This document shows, piece after piece, positions 16,894-25,973 of a DNA stretch of 64,000 nt (its first letter is position 1; the number at the start of each line of letters is the position of its first letter). The position numbers and the translations under genes are program-made. The notes beneath the pieces are model-generated. The model ran no database searches. It was given only the letters and a program-made list of their open reading frames with translations, and was not told the origin of the DNA. The stretch comes from Natronosporangium hydrolyticum (GTDB lineage: Bacteria > Actinomycetota > Actinomycetes > Mycobacteriales > Micromonosporaceae): contig NZ_CP070499.1 in assembly GCF_016925615.1 (NCBI RefSeq), positions 2,108,001-2,172,000 of the forward strand, written 5' to 3'.

Positions 16894-18015
16894 ATGGCCG
16901 TGGCGTTGTGGCAGGTACGGGCGACAGTCGATGATCGCCCCGGGTTTCTGGCGGTGCTGGCGGCGAGCTTGGCGCTGCGTTCGATCAACATTCTGTCGGT
17001 CGGGGTGCACGTCACCGAGGCCGGTGCGATTGACGACTTCCTGGTCGATGCGCCGGAAGAGGTCACCGAGGCGCAACTGTTGGCGGCGATCGAGCGGGGC
17101 CGGGGGCGGGACGCTTGGGTGGCTCCCGCGCACGCCCACCGGCTGGTCGACGCACCGACCCGGGCGTTGGACCTGGCCACGCTGGTGGTGCGCCGGCCGA
17201 GCGCGGTCGCCGAGGCGTTGGCGGAGCTGCTCGACGCGTCGGTGACCTGGCAGCCGGCGACCGGCCCACTGGCCAGCGAGGGTGACGGCGCACCCGAGTA
17301 TGGGCTGGCCGGGACGGTGATGCGGGTGCCGGCGCCGGGTGGGGGCGGCTGGTCGGCGACGCGCGACGCGCCCGACTTCACGCCGGCCGAGTACGCCCGG
17401 GCCCAGGCGTTGCTGGCGTTGACGGCGGCGTGCGCCGACCCGGGGCCGGCGGCGCTGGTGTTGCCCGACGGTCGGGAGTTGACGGTCCGCCGGGCAGGCG
17501 CGGGCGATGTCGACGCGGTGCGCCGGATGCATGATCGGTGTAGCCCGACCACCCGTCACCTTCGGTATCTCACCGGTGCCCGGGGCCCGACCGAGGCGCA
17601 GGTCGCCCGGTTTCTGACCCCGGCGCAGGGCTGGACGTTGCTGGTCGAGACCAGCTCCGGGGGAGAGGAGCCAGCTGGTGCCGGACCGGCCGGGCGGGGT
17701 GCTCCGCCGGGGCAGGTGGTGGCGATGGCGAACGTTTTCGAGGAGGGCGCGCAGGCCGAGTTGGCGCTGCTGGTGGAGGACGGGTGGCAGCGGTGCGGCA
17801 TCGGGACCGCGCTGCTGCGGCGGTCGGTCCGGCTGGCCCGCGCGGCCGGGCTGGACGCGTTGCTGGTCCATAGCCACACCCACAACCTGGCGATGCAGCG
17901 TACGCTGCGGCGGCTGCCCGGGCCGCGGCGGCGCGAGACCGACGGTGACCTGGTGACGGTGACCTTGCCGCTGCTGGTCAGCGAAGCTGCGCCGCAAGCT
18001 CCTCGACCGCGGTGA
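16894..18015 (+). CDS. ACT-GNAT fusion acetyltransferase
   Basis: About 373 aa. An N-terminal ACT domain (WQVRATVDDRPGFLAVLAAS) is joined to a C-terminal GNAT domain (about 195-360) with the acetyl-CoA loop WQRCGIGTALLRR. This pattern matches amino-acid-regulated protein or metabolite acetyltransferases of actinobacteria. GAGGAGGAG abuts ATG 16894, so the in-frame GTG at 16900 is a plausible true start. The last 38 nt overlap the convergent hydrolase gene. Confidence 0.8.
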   Translation: MAVALWQVRATVDDRPGFLAVLAASLALRSINILSVGVHVTEAGAIDDFLVDAPEEVTEAQLLAAIERGRGRDAWVAPAHAHRLVDAPTRALDLATLVVRRPSAVAEALAELLDASVTWQPATGPLASEGDGAPEYGLAGTVMRVPAPGGGGWSATRDAPDFTPAEYARAQALLALTAACADPGPAALVLPDGRELTVRRAGAGDVDAVRRMHDRCSPTTRHLRYLTGARGPTEAQVARFLTPAQGWTLLVETSSGGEEPAGAGPAGRGAPPGQVVAMANVFEEGAQAELALLVEDGWQRCGIGTALLRRSVRLARAAGLDALLVHSHTHNLAMQRTLRRLPGPRRRETDGDLVTVTLPLLVSEAAPQAPRPR

Positions 18016-18820
18016 CGAGCCGGTCGCCGCTGAACATCGCCGGGTCGTTGTGGTCGGCCGCCGGGATCTCGACCACCGTGGTGGGCCCCGCCGCCTGGTC
18101 GGCGACGCTGCGACTCTGCTCCGGCGGCACGATCGTGTCCTGCGTCCCGTAGATCACCGTGACCGGGACGTCGACGTCGGCGATCTGCTCGGCGACCGGG
18201 AACCGGTCCCAGAGCATGGTGCGCACCGGCAGGAAGGGGTAGTGGGCGGCGCCGGCTTCGGCCAGGTCGATGAAGGGTGAGCGCAGCACCAGCCCTGCTG
18301 GCGGGTGTTCGGTGGCGAGCCCGGTCACCACACCGGCGCCCAAGCTCTCTCCAAAGTAGATCATCTGCCGGGGTTCGACCCGGGCCTCGGTCACCAGGTA
18401 CTCGCGGGCGGCCCGGGCGTCGGCGCGCAGGCCGGTCTCGGTCGGCCGGCCCGGGTTGCCGCCGTACCCGCGGTACTCCAGGAGCAGGACGTCGAAGCCG
18501 GCCCGGGTCAGGGCCTGCGCCAGCGGCACCCGAGACTCCCGGTTGCCGGCGTTGCCGGGGGCGACGAGGATCGTGTGCTCGGCCTCGGCTCGCTCCGCGG
18601 GGACGAACCAGGCTTCGATTTCCAGGTCGTCGTCGGTGTGGAGCGTGACCTCGCGGCCAGCCGGGAAGTACTGCTCGACCGGCGCCACCGCCGAAGCGTC
18701 CGGCAGGTAGACCAGGCGCCGCTGCGCCAGCACCGCCAGCGTCACCAACAGCGCGCAGAGCAACACCAGCACCAGCAGCACCACCAGCGCGGGTCGGATC
18801 ACCGCCGTCACTCTGTTCAT
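17978..18820 (-). CDS. Membrane-anchored alpha/beta hydrolase
   Basis: A 280-aa hydrolase with one N-terminal transmembrane helix (about residues 10-32). The catalytic triad is visible: nucleophile elbow GESLG, acid in YGTQDTIVP, base in ADHNDP. It resembles the BEM46/ABHD13-type 'alpha/beta hydrolase' group; substrate unknown. ATG 18820 has GGAGGAGGCG upstream. Its 3' end overlaps the ACT-GNAT gene. Confidence 0.85.
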   Translation of the reverse strand: MNRVTAVIRPALVVLLVLVLLCALLVTLAVLAQRRLVYLPDASAVAPVEQYFPAGREVTLHTDDDLEIEAWFVPAERAEAEHTILVAPGNAGNRESRVPLAQALTRAGFDVLLLEYRGYGGNPGRPTETGLRADARAAREYLVTEARVEPRQMIYFGESLGAGVVTGLATEHPPAGLVLRSPFIDLAEAGAAHYPFLPVRTMLWDRFPVAEQIADVDVPVTVIYGTQDTIVPPEQSRSVADQAAGPTTVVEIPAADHNDPAMFSGDRLVTAVEELAAQLR

Positions 18821-18903
18821 CGCCTCCTCCGGATCGCGCCAGGTTTGCCACACCAGGAGGGTGGCTACTGACAGGGAACTGTACGGCCCGATAACGTGAA
18901 AGA

Positions 18904-20193
18904 ATGGCCGACGAGTACGTACTTGACCACGAGGGTCAGCAGCTGCCCCTGCCGATGCGGGAGGCCGTGGAAGGCCCCTCCGGGCTGGACATCAGCGAGC
19001 TGCTCCCGCAGACCGGACGCGTGACCCTCGACCCGGGCTTCGGTAACACCGCCGCCTGCACGTCTGAGATCACCTATATCGATGGCGACGCCGGGGTGCT
19101 GCTGTACCGGGGATACCCGATCGAGGAGCTCGCGGAGGGGTCCTCGTTCCTGGAGGTCTCCTATCTGCTCATCTACGGTGAGCTGCCCAGCCGAGAACAG
19201 CTGGACCAGTTCACCGACCGGATCGGCCGACACAGCATGCTGCACGAAGACCTGCGGCGGTTCTTCGACGGCTTCCCCCGCGACGCTCATCCGATGGCGG
19301 TCCTCTCCTCGGCGGTCAGTGCGCTCTCCACCTTCTACCAGGACAGTCTCGACCCGTTCGATCCGGAGCACGTGGAGGCGTCGACCATCCGGCTCATGGC
19401 CAAGGTGCCGACGATCGCCTCGTACGCGTACAAGAAGTCGATCGGCCAGCCCCTGCTCTACCCGGACAACTCCCTGGAGTATGTCTCGAACTTCCTCCGC
19501 ATGACCTTCGGGGTGCCGGCTGAGACCTACCAATCCGACCCGGTGCTGAGTCGGGCGCTGGATGTGCTCTTCGTGCTGCACGCCGACCACGAGCAGAACT
19601 GCTCCACCTCGACGGTGCGGCTGGTCGGTTCCAGCCAGGCGAACCTGTTCACCTCGGTGTCGGCGGGTATCGATGCGCTCTCCGGCCCGCTGCACGGCGG
19701 TGCCAACCAGGCGGTGCTGGAGATGCTGGAGCAGATCCGCCAGGAGGGTGGGGACGTCGCCAGCTTCGTCCGGCGGGTGAAGGACCGGGAAGCCGGTGCC
19801 CGGCTGATGGGCTTCGGGCACCGGGTCTACAAAAATTACGACCCCCGGGCCAAGATCGTCAAACAGGCGGCGCAGGATGTGCTGGCCCGGCTCTCCCAGT
19901 CGGATCAGCTGCTCGACCTGGCGATGGAGCTGGAGGAGGTCGCGCTGAAGGACGACTTTTTCGTCTCCCGCAAGCTCTACCCGAACGTCGACTTCTACAC
20001 CGGGCTGATCTATCGGGCGATGGGCTTCCCCGCGAAGATGTTCACGGCGCTGTTCGCGATCGGGCGGCTGCCTGGCTGGATCGCCCAGTGGCGCGAGATG
20101 ATCGACGATCCGGCTACCCGGATCGGCCGGCCCCGTCAGGTCTACGTGGGCCCGCAGCGCCGGCCGTACCAACCCTTGGAGAAGCGAGGCTGA
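18904..20193 (+). CDS. gltA: Citrate synthase
   Basis: A 429-aa type II (hexameric-type) citrate synthase that condenses oxaloacetate and acetyl-CoA at the entry of the TCA cycle. Active-site segments are in order: LHADHEQN, GPLHGGAN, GFGHRVYKNYDPR and LYPNVDFYTG. The length is typical of GltA. Divergent from the hydrolase. Aconitase, the next enzyme of the cycle, is encoded 13 kb away in this window. Confidence 0.96.
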   Translation: MADEYVLDHEGQQLPLPMREAVEGPSGLDISELLPQTGRVTLDPGFGNTAACTSEITYIDGDAGVLLYRGYPIEELAEGSSFLEVSYLLIYGELPSREQLDQFTDRIGRHSMLHEDLRRFFDGFPRDAHPMAVLSSAVSALSTFYQDSLDPFDPEHVEASTIRLMAKVPTIASYAYKKSIGQPLLYPDNSLEYVSNFLRMTFGVPAETYQSDPVLSRALDVLFVLHADHEQNCSTSTVRLVGSSQANLFTSVSAGIDALSGPLHGGANQAVLEMLEQIRQEGGDVASFVRRVKDREAGARLMGFGHRVYKNYDPRAKIVKQAAQDVLARLSQSDQLLDLAMELEEVALKDDFFVSRKLYPNVDFYTGLIYRAMGFPAKMFTALFAIGRLPGWIAQWREMIDDPATRIGRPRQVYVGPQRRPYQPLEKRG

Positions 20194-20219
20194 CCCGCTT
20201 CTTCCCATCGATCGAGGTC

Positions 20220-20243
20220 GCCGACGCGGTCGCCGCGTTCGGC
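20220..20243. terminator. Convergent terminator hairpin after gltA
   Basis: GCCGACGCGG (20220-20229), loop TCG, CCGCGTTCGGC (20233-20243), with one bulged T. It lies between the convergent ends of gltA and the small Cys-rich gene, with no T-run. Confidence 0.5.
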
Positions 20244-20261
20244 GGCCTCGATCTGGACCGG

Positions 20262-20480
20262 TCAGGCGCCGGTGAGTTCGCCGTGGGCCACGCAGCTGGC
20301 GCGCCAACCGCCCGGTAGCACCTGCACCTTCATCCGGCGCCGGCAGGCGGTGCAGAACCGGGGCGGCTCCAGCGTGAGCGCCGCGGCGCACCCCGGATGC
20401 GGGGCACCGGACTCCGGCTCCCCGCACCGGCCGCACCAGCGAGCCGCCGCCGTGGCCTCCGCCCTGGTAACCTCGTTCAC
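20262..20480 (-). CDS. Small six-Cys protein, BsaP-like
   Basis: A 72-aa protein with cysteines at 16, 19, 31, 43, 46 and 63, arranged CGRC...HPGC...EPPRFCTACRRRM...W...SC..HG. This layout fits my memory of actinobacterial BsaP (biotin synthase auxiliary protein), which carries an Fe-S cluster for BioB; a zinc-ribbon-like protein is the alternative. The GTG start at 20480 is supported by a GTGA overlap with the preceding phosphotransferase gene. No bioB is in the window. Confidence 0.55.
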   Translation of the reverse strand: MNEVTRAEATAAARWCGRCGEPESGAPHPGCAAALTLEPPRFCTACRRRMKVQVLPGGWRASCVAHGELTGA

Positions 20481-21598
20481 GATTGCGTACGATACCCGGC
20501 CGTCGCGTGCGTGAGGGCGGCGACCAGCCGACCGTCGCCGATCGCGGAGGTCACCAACGCCCGTTCCCGCCCGGCCAAGTGGTCGAGGTCGACCGTCGCC
20601 AACCAGCCGACGACCAGCGCCAACCGGTGGCGTAGCGCGAGCCGGAAGTCGTGCCACAGCTGCGCCATGGGGTAGCCGGTGGCGCCCTGGTTGGCGACCG
20701 CGGCGGCGTAGCTCGCCAGCACCGCCGACCGGGCAGCGCCGTCGGTGTCGCGGTGCAGCGTGCTCCCCAGCACGCTCGCCAGGTCGACCACGGCCGGGCC
20801 GGTACGGGGACCCTGCCAGTCGAGCAGCACCGCCGCCCGGTCGCCCGGTGAGCCGGTGAAGATGACGTTGTCCAGGTGCAGGTCCGCGTGGATCACGGTC
20901 TTCGGTGCCTGGTTGAGTTCGGTGAGCACGTGGGCGTACTCGTCGGCGAGTCGGCGGACCTCCTCGACTATCGGAGCCGGCAACGCGGCACCGTAACGGG
21001 TGAGAAAGGGCGTCACCCGCTCGGCGTACCGCTGTTGATGCTGGCCGGGATCGGTGATGAACGGGGGGAGCCAGTCGGGGGTGGGGCGTGCCCAGTGCCG
21101 GCCGTGGACCCGCGCGATCGCGGTGAGCACGGCGGTGGCCTGCCCCGGGTCGGCGCCGGCGAGGTTGTCGCCCGGCAGGCCGCGATCGAGGTCGGCTAGG
21201 ACCAGCACCAGTCGCCGCTGATCCGGATCGGCGCTGGCGAAGTAGCACCAGGGAGCTGTGTCGCCGGCGATCGCCAACTGCCGGTAGCTGTGGACCTCAG
21301 TGCTGGACCGGTCGAAGTGTGCCTGCTCCGACACCCGGGACCGGTACGCGGAGGCGCTGGCGCGGGTGGCCATCGGCAGCTTCACCACCACCGAGGCTGG
21401 TGGGGCCCCGCCATCGGCCAGGTCGCGGTAGTGGAGCCGGACCCGGACTACCACGCCGGTGAATCCGTGATCGGCGCCGATGACCTGGCGATCGACGCGG
21501 CTGACCCGGCCGTGCGGAAGGTCCCCGCTGTCTTGGAGGACCGCCGTGAGCCAGCCGGCGGTGACATCGGCCGGCGCGGCCGGGATGGGGATCGCCAT
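20477..21598 (-). CDS. Aminoglycoside-phosphotransferase/choline-kinase-like protein
   Basis: A 373-aa small-molecule kinase with a protein-kinase-like fold. The Brenner motif HADLHLDNVIF (catalytic Asp and metal Asn) and LLDWQGPRTGPAVVDLA are clear; SVVVKLP supplies the ATP Lys. The EcKinase/APH-like family acts on varied alcohols, so the substrate is unknown and antibiotic resistance should not be assumed. No clear Shine-Dalgarno precedes ATG 21598. The stop overlaps the Cys-rich gene. Confidence 0.82.
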   Translation of the reverse strand: MAIPIPAAPADVTAGWLTAVLQDSGDLPHGRVSRVDRQVIGADHGFTGVVVRVRLHYRDLADGGAPPASVVVKLPMATRASASAYRSRVSEQAHFDRSSTEVHSYRQLAIAGDTAPWCYFASADPDQRRLVLVLADLDRGLPGDNLAGADPGQATAVLTAIARVHGRHWARPTPDWLPPFITDPGQHQQRYAERVTPFLTRYGAALPAPIVEEVRRLADEYAHVLTELNQAPKTVIHADLHLDNVIFTGSPGDRAAVLLDWQGPRTGPAVVDLASVLGSTLHRDTDGAARSAVLASYAAAVANQGATGYPMAQLWHDFRLALRHRLALVVGWLATVDLDHLAGRERALVTSAIGDGRLVAALTHATAGYRTQS

Positions 21599-21608
21599 CG
21601 CGGTCAGG

Positions 21609-21836
21609 TTACGTCGGGCGGTCGGCGTAGGCCGGCGGGTCGAGCCCGCCGATCAGCGCGCAAACGAAGTATCGCCAGTCGTCGCAGGTCATCGAGAGCT
21701 GCGGGCCGTCCGGGCACTTTGAGTCGCGGACCAGGATGTGGCGCCGGTCGGCGGCACGGGCCACCTCCACACAGTCGAGGTGGCTGCTGCGTGAACTCTT
21801 GCGCCAGGTCTGTACCGGCCAGCCGGTGTCGCTCAT
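21609..21836 (-). CDS. DUF397 domain protein
   Basis: A 75-aa protein matching DUF397 (WRKSSRSSHLDCVEVA...ILVRDSKCPDGPQLSMT). In Streptomyces and relatives these are usually next to an XRE/DUF5753 regulator and form a regulatory or toxin-antitoxin-like pair. No such partner is present here, so it is an orphan copy. GGGAGGA precedes ATG 21836. Confidence 0.88.
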   Translation of the reverse strand: MSDTGWPVQTWRKSSRSSHLDCVEVARAADRRHILVRDSKCPDGPQLSMTCDDWRYFVCALIGGLDPPAYADRPT

Positions 21837-21935
21837 GCCAGTCCTCCCATCAGCAGCGAGGTCGGTCGCGGACACGGCGTCGCTGCCGTATGGGTGAGGG
21901 CCATGGAGTGTCGGTGTGGCGTGCCTCACGTCCAC

Positions 21936-21941
21936 ATTATA
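21936..21941 (-). promoter_or_regulatory. Consensus -10 TATAAT upstream of DUF397
   Basis: On the minus strand TATAAT lies 100 bp before the DUF397 start within TTTATAATG, a perfect housekeeping -10 that stands out in this GC-rich DNA. The -35 is poor (TTCAAA or TCAAAC, 18-19 bp upstream). Confidence 0.45.
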
Positions 21942-22077
21942 AAGGCAGCGGCCAAACGAGTTTGAATTCACGCCAGGGCTGTTGATCCGCGAACAAGGCA
22001 GCTGGTTGCATCGAAGTACGGGAATGTCCCTTAATCGCCGGATCCGGGGAGCGCCCGGTCGTGCGAGAATCGTTCGT

Positions 22078-22857
22078 ATGCTGCCATCCCCGCAGGCCCT
22101 GCTACTCGACTTCGGCGGTGTGATCGCCGATGGCCCGACCCACCCCGAGTGGCGGACGCGCCTGGCCGAGGATGTGAACGAGGTGTTGGCCGAGGCCGGA
22201 GTGACGCCGCTGCCGCCGGCGGAGATCCTCGCGGCGGTCGACGGCGAGGAGGCGGCGGATCACTTCTGGCAGGAACCGGCGCCGGAGCAGCCAGACCACG
22301 CCACCATGTGGGGCGAGATCGTCGCCGCCGGATGGTCGGCGGCTGCCCGTACCGCGCTGGCCGACTCCGGTGAGCTGCTCTCCCGTCGGTTCATCGAGCA
22401 CAAGCATGCCCTGACCTGGCAGCTGCGCCCCGGGATGGCCGAGCTGCTGGCCAACGCGGATCAGCACGGGTTGCCGGTGGCGATCGTCAGCAACACGCTC
22501 TGCGCCGGGCCACACCGGGAGTTCCTGACCCGGCTGGGGCTCGATGACCGGTTCACCGGGCAGTTCTACAGCGACGAGCATGGTGTCCGGAAGCCGAATC
22601 CGGAGCTGGTGGCGAAGGCGGTGGCGGCGGTGTCGGTCCCGCCCGAAGGGTGCTGGTTCGTGGGGGACACGCTCACCCGGGACATCCTGGTCGCCCGCCG
22701 GGCCAACCTCGGGGCGGCGGTGCTGATGCGCTCGCAGCGCAGCGAGCCGGCGGCGCCCCCGGACGGGGTGGCGCCCGACGCGGTGGTCGCCGATCCGGTC
22801 GAGCTCAGCCACCTCCTCGACCAGCATGGTTGGGCTGGCGAGCCGGAGACTGCATAG
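22078..22857 (+). CDS. HAD-family hydrolase
   Basis: A 259-aa HAD protein. Motif I is LLDFGGVIADG, where the usual second Asp is Gly, as in the 'DFGGV' subgroup. Motif II is IVSNT, the Lys is in GVRKPNPE and the metal acid is in FVGDTLTRD. It resembles sugar-phosphate or epoxide-hydrolase N-terminal phosphatases. Start ATG 22078 is chosen for the motif position. Confidence 0.82.
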   Translation: MLPSPQALLLDFGGVIADGPTHPEWRTRLAEDVNEVLAEAGVTPLPPAEILAAVDGEEAADHFWQEPAPEQPDHATMWGEIVAAGWSAAARTALADSGELLSRRFIEHKHALTWQLRPGMAELLANADQHGLPVAIVSNTLCAGPHREFLTRLGLDDRFTGQFYSDEHGVRKPNPELVAKAVAAVSVPPEGCWFVGDTLTRDILVARRANLGAAVLMRSQRSEPAAPPDGVAPDAVVADPVELSHLLDQHGWAGEPETA

Positions 22858-22937
22858 CGGGCCGACTCTGCCTGCCACCCGCCGGCAGCTCACGACGCTT
22901 CGGTTGGTGGTTGCGGGTGGATCGGGGCTCGTGTCCT

Positions 22938-23184
22938 GGCCTACGAGACCTGCTAGCACAAACGGGGCAGTGCCCGGCCAGCGCCAGCCAGCTTCCCGCG
23001 GTGACCCCTTGGGCAACCGCGCCTGGCCAGCACCGGCGGACCCGAAGCGTTGGCGCTTCTGACCTGGTCACCTACCGCGGCATCGCCGCAGCCCTCGGGT
23101 GGATCGAGGCGGGTGCCCGGGCGGCGGCGCGGTCCCGCCACCCGGCCGGCGCCGCTGCGTTTGTGCTAGCAGGTCTCGTAGGCC
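22938..23184. mobile_element. 247-bp segment bounded by 27-bp perfect inverted repeats
   Basis: Arm 22938-22964 (starting GGCCTACGAGACC) is repeated perfectly in inverse orientation at 23158-23184. The interior is GC-rich and carries no gene. No matching target-site duplication is seen at the outer edges. It could be a MITE or a decayed insertion sequence. The rest of the 416-bp gap (22858-23273) holds only a TAGTAT-like -10 near 23233 and a Shine-Dalgarno GGAGAG for the next gene. Confidence 0.5.
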
Positions 23185-23273
23185 CCGAACCGGGGTCCAC
23201 ACCCAAGTACGCCGATCGCCTGCGTACCGTCGGTAGTATCTCGCATGCTGGCAGCTATGGAGAGGGCTGGCTG

Positions 23274-24101
23274 ATGGCGGCGTGGTTCGCTGAGCGGATC
23301 ATCGATACCGGCCGGCTGCCGCTGTTCTGCTTTTTCGCCGGCATGGTGGTCGGGTTCGTCTTCATCCGGACCTCCACCCGGCTGATCCGGGCGCAGGTCC
23401 GCTGGTGGCCGGGGAATGTTGAGCCGGGCGGGCTGCATATCCACCACGTGGTCTTCGGCGTCGCATTCATGATCTTCTTCGGGGTGGTGAGCCTCGCGGT
23501 CCCGGACGACCTGGCGGGGTGGCGGGCGGTGGCCGCCGCCGGGTTCGGCGTCGGCACCGCCCTGGTTCTCGACGAGTTTGCGCTGATCCTGCACCTGCAG
23601 GATGTCTACTGGAGCGAGGAGGGCCGGGCCTCGGTCAACGCGCTCTTCGTGGTGACGGCGGTCACCGGCCTGTTGCTGGTCGGGTTCCAGCCGTTTGTGG
23701 TCGAAGATCTCAACCTGGTGCTCCACGATGCACCGGCCGCCCGATTCTGGGCCGCGGCGCCGCTGCTGGGCCTGCTGGCGCTCGCGGTGGTCACCGTGCT
23801 GAAGGGCAAGACCTGGACCGGTCTGGTGGGGCTGTTCGTGCCCATCCTGCTGATCGTGGGCGCGGCCCGGCTGGCGCGGCCCAGGTCGCCGTGGGCGCGC
23901 TGGCGGTACCGAGATGGGCGGCGGCGGGGCACGCAGAAGCTCACTCGCGCGCAGCGGCGGGAGGCGCGCTGGCGGGAACCGGTCAACCGGGCCTGGGACC
24001 GGGTGCAGAACGTCATCGCCGGGGCGCCAAACCAGCCCGACCCGCCGCCCCCGACCCCACCGAACGGGCCGGAGCCGCCGACTCGCTCCGGCCGGTCGTG
24101 A
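23274..24101 (+). CDS. Integral membrane protein of unknown function
   Basis: A 275-aa protein with about six or seven hydrophobic segments from residue 15 to 200. The second half of the first loop contains PGGLHIHHVVFGVAF, with clustered His that could bind metal. The last 70 residues are basic then Pro-rich and cytoplasmic. I recognise no named family; similar proteins are widespread and uncharacterised in actinobacteria. GGAGAG precedes ATG 23274. Confidence 0.75.
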   Translation: MAAWFAERIIDTGRLPLFCFFAGMVVGFVFIRTSTRLIRAQVRWWPGNVEPGGLHIHHVVFGVAFMIFFGVVSLAVPDDLAGWRAVAAAGFGVGTALVLDEFALILHLQDVYWSEEGRASVNALFVVTAVTGLLLVGFQPFVVEDLNLVLHDAPAARFWAAAPLLGLLALAVVTVLKGKTWTGLVGLFVPILLIVGAARLARPRSPWARWRYRDGRRRGTQKLTRAQRREARWREPVNRAWDRVQNVIAGAPNQPDPPPPTPPNGPEPPTRSGRS

Positions 24102-24213
24102 CGAGCGGCCGCGGCCGGCCGCGCTGGTGGCCGGCGGCGACCGGGTACCGTGGCGGCCGGCCGGTGGTTATTCGCCTCGTCGAGCCCGACGGCGGCCGAT
24201 AGGATGGTGACCC

Positions 24214-25812
24214 GTGATCACAACGACCGGCCTGGAGCTGCGCGTCGGCAGCCGGATCCTCCTCGACGGGGCCGAGCTGCGCGTCCAGCCGGGCGACCGG
24301 ATCGGGCTGGTCGGGCGCAACGGTGCGGGTAAGACCACCTCGCTGCGGGTGCTGGCCGGCGAGGGTGCGCCCTACGCGGGTGAGGTCACCCGCCGCGGGC
24401 CGGTCGGCTATCTCCCGCAGGACCCCCGCACCGGCGACCTCTCCGGGCTGGCCCGCGACCGGGTGCTCTCCGCCCGCGGGCTGGACACGTTGCTCGCGGA
24501 GCTGCGTGAGCTGGAGGCCCGGCTGGAGACCAGCGAGGAGCCGAAGCTGCTGCGCCGCTACGGGGCGTTGGAGGACCAGTTCGCGAGCCTCGGCGGCTAC
24601 GCGGCGGAGGCCGAGGCTGCCCGGATCTGCGCCAACCTTGGACTGCCGGACCGGGTGCTCAACCAGACCCTGGGCACCCTCTCCGGCGGGCAGCGGCGCC
24701 GGATCGAGCTGGCCCGGCTGTTGTTCCGGGATGCCGGCGCCACCGGCACGCTGTTGCTCGACGAGCCCACCAACCACCTGGACAGCGACTCGATCTCCTG
24801 GTTGCGAGGGTTTCTCGCCGGCCACAAGGGTGGGCTGGTGGTGATCAGCCACGACACCGAGCTGCTCGCGGCGGTGGTCAACAAGGTGTGGTATTTGGAC
24901 GCCACCCGGGCGGAGCTGGACGTCTACAACGTCGGTTGGCGGGCCTACCTCGATCAGCGGGAGACCGATGAGCGGCGTCGGCGGCGGGAACGCGCGAACG
25001 CCGAGCGAAAAGCGGGCGCGCTCAAGTCGCAGGCTGACAAGCTCCGGGCCAAGGCGACCAAGGCGGTGGCGGCGAAGAACATGGCCCGCCGAGCCGATGC
25101 GCTGCTCGCCGGACTGGCCGACGAGCGGGTGGCGGACAAGGTCGCGAAGGTCCGGTTGCCGACGCCGGAGCCGTGCGGACGTACCCCACTGACCGCGGCC
25201 GGGCTATCCAAATCGTACGGTTCGCTCGAGGTGTTCTGCGATGTCGATGTGGCGATCGACCGGGGCTCCCGAGTGGTGATCCTCGGCCTGAACGGTGCCG
25301 GCAAGACCACCCTGCTGCGGATGCTCGCGGGTGAGTTGACACCGGACACCGGCACGGTCGAGGCCGGGCACGGGCTGCGGATTGGCTACTACGCCCAGGA
25401 GCATGAACACCTCGATGTCGATCGGTCGGTGTTGGAGCATCTGCGGTCGGCAGCGCCCACCCAGACCGACGGCGAGTTGCGAAAATTGCTCGGGGCTTTT
25501 CTCTTCTCCGGGGAGGACGTCAACAAACCGGCCGGTGTGCTCTCGGGCGGCGAGAAGACCCGGTTGGCGTTGGCGTCGCTGGTCTGTTCCGGCGCCAACG
25601 TCCTGCTGCTGGACGAGCCAACGAACAATCTGGATCCGGCCAGCCGGGAGCAGGTGCTCGACGCCATCGCCCGCTACCCTGGCGCGATTGTGCTGGTCAC
25701 CCACGACCCGGGGGCGGTGGGCGCGCTTAAACCCGATCGGGCGATCCTGTTGCCGGACGGGGCCGAGGACGCCTGGAGCGACGACCTGTTGGAGCTGGTG
25801 GAGCTCGCCTGA
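24214..25812 (+). CDS. ABC-F family ATPase
   Basis: A 532-aa tandem ABC ATPase without membrane domain. NBD1 has GRNGAGKT and LSGGQRRR and NBD2 has GLNGAGKT and LSGGEKTR, with LLDEPTNHLD and LLDEPTNNLD. Between them is a charged 80-residue linker (about residues 245-325, rich in Arg, Lys and Ala), the ABC-F hallmark that reaches into the ribosome. It probably acts in translation; whether it protects against a ribosome-targeting antibiotic cannot be read from sequence. GTG start 24214. Confidence 0.9.
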   Translation: MITTTGLELRVGSRILLDGAELRVQPGDRIGLVGRNGAGKTTSLRVLAGEGAPYAGEVTRRGPVGYLPQDPRTGDLSGLARDRVLSARGLDTLLAELRELEARLETSEEPKLLRRYGALEDQFASLGGYAAEAEAARICANLGLPDRVLNQTLGTLSGGQRRRIELARLLFRDAGATGTLLLDEPTNHLDSDSISWLRGFLAGHKGGLVVISHDTELLAAVVNKVWYLDATRAELDVYNVGWRAYLDQRETDERRRRRERANAERKAGALKSQADKLRAKATKAVAAKNMARRADALLAGLADERVADKVAKVRLPTPEPCGRTPLTAAGLSKSYGSLEVFCDVDVAIDRGSRVVILGLNGAGKTTLLRMLAGELTPDTGTVEAGHGLRIGYYAQEHEHLDVDRSVLEHLRSAAPTQTDGELRKLLGAFLFSGEDVNKPAGVLSGGEKTRLALASLVCSGANVLLLDEPTNNLDPASREQVLDAIARYPGAIVLVTHDPGAVGALKPDRAILLPDGAEDAWSDDLLELVELA

Positions 25813-25973
25813 GCGGGAGTCCCATCGATTAGTCGGTTACCAGACACAAAGAGCGTGTCGGTTGGCGTGTGGGTCACAACTGGCGCATGATCGTCGTAGG
25901 TGGTCCAATAGATAGGGACTACTTCCGCACACCAACGTGATGTAGCCGCATGTCAGGGACGTGAGGAAGAAAG

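Noticed and set aside
20481-21248. Long reading frame upstream of the small Cys-rich protein
   Set aside because: It is the antiparallel-composition shadow of the phosphotransferase gene, Arg/Pro-rich. The GTGA overlap fixes the small gene's start at 20480.
20477-21598. Antibiotic resistance gene
   Set aside because: The APH/choline-kinase fold is shared by many metabolic kinases and there is no resistance context.
22938-23184. tRNA or att site
   Set aside because: No cloverleaf or CCA-type end can be drawn; the arms are inverted rather than direct repeats.
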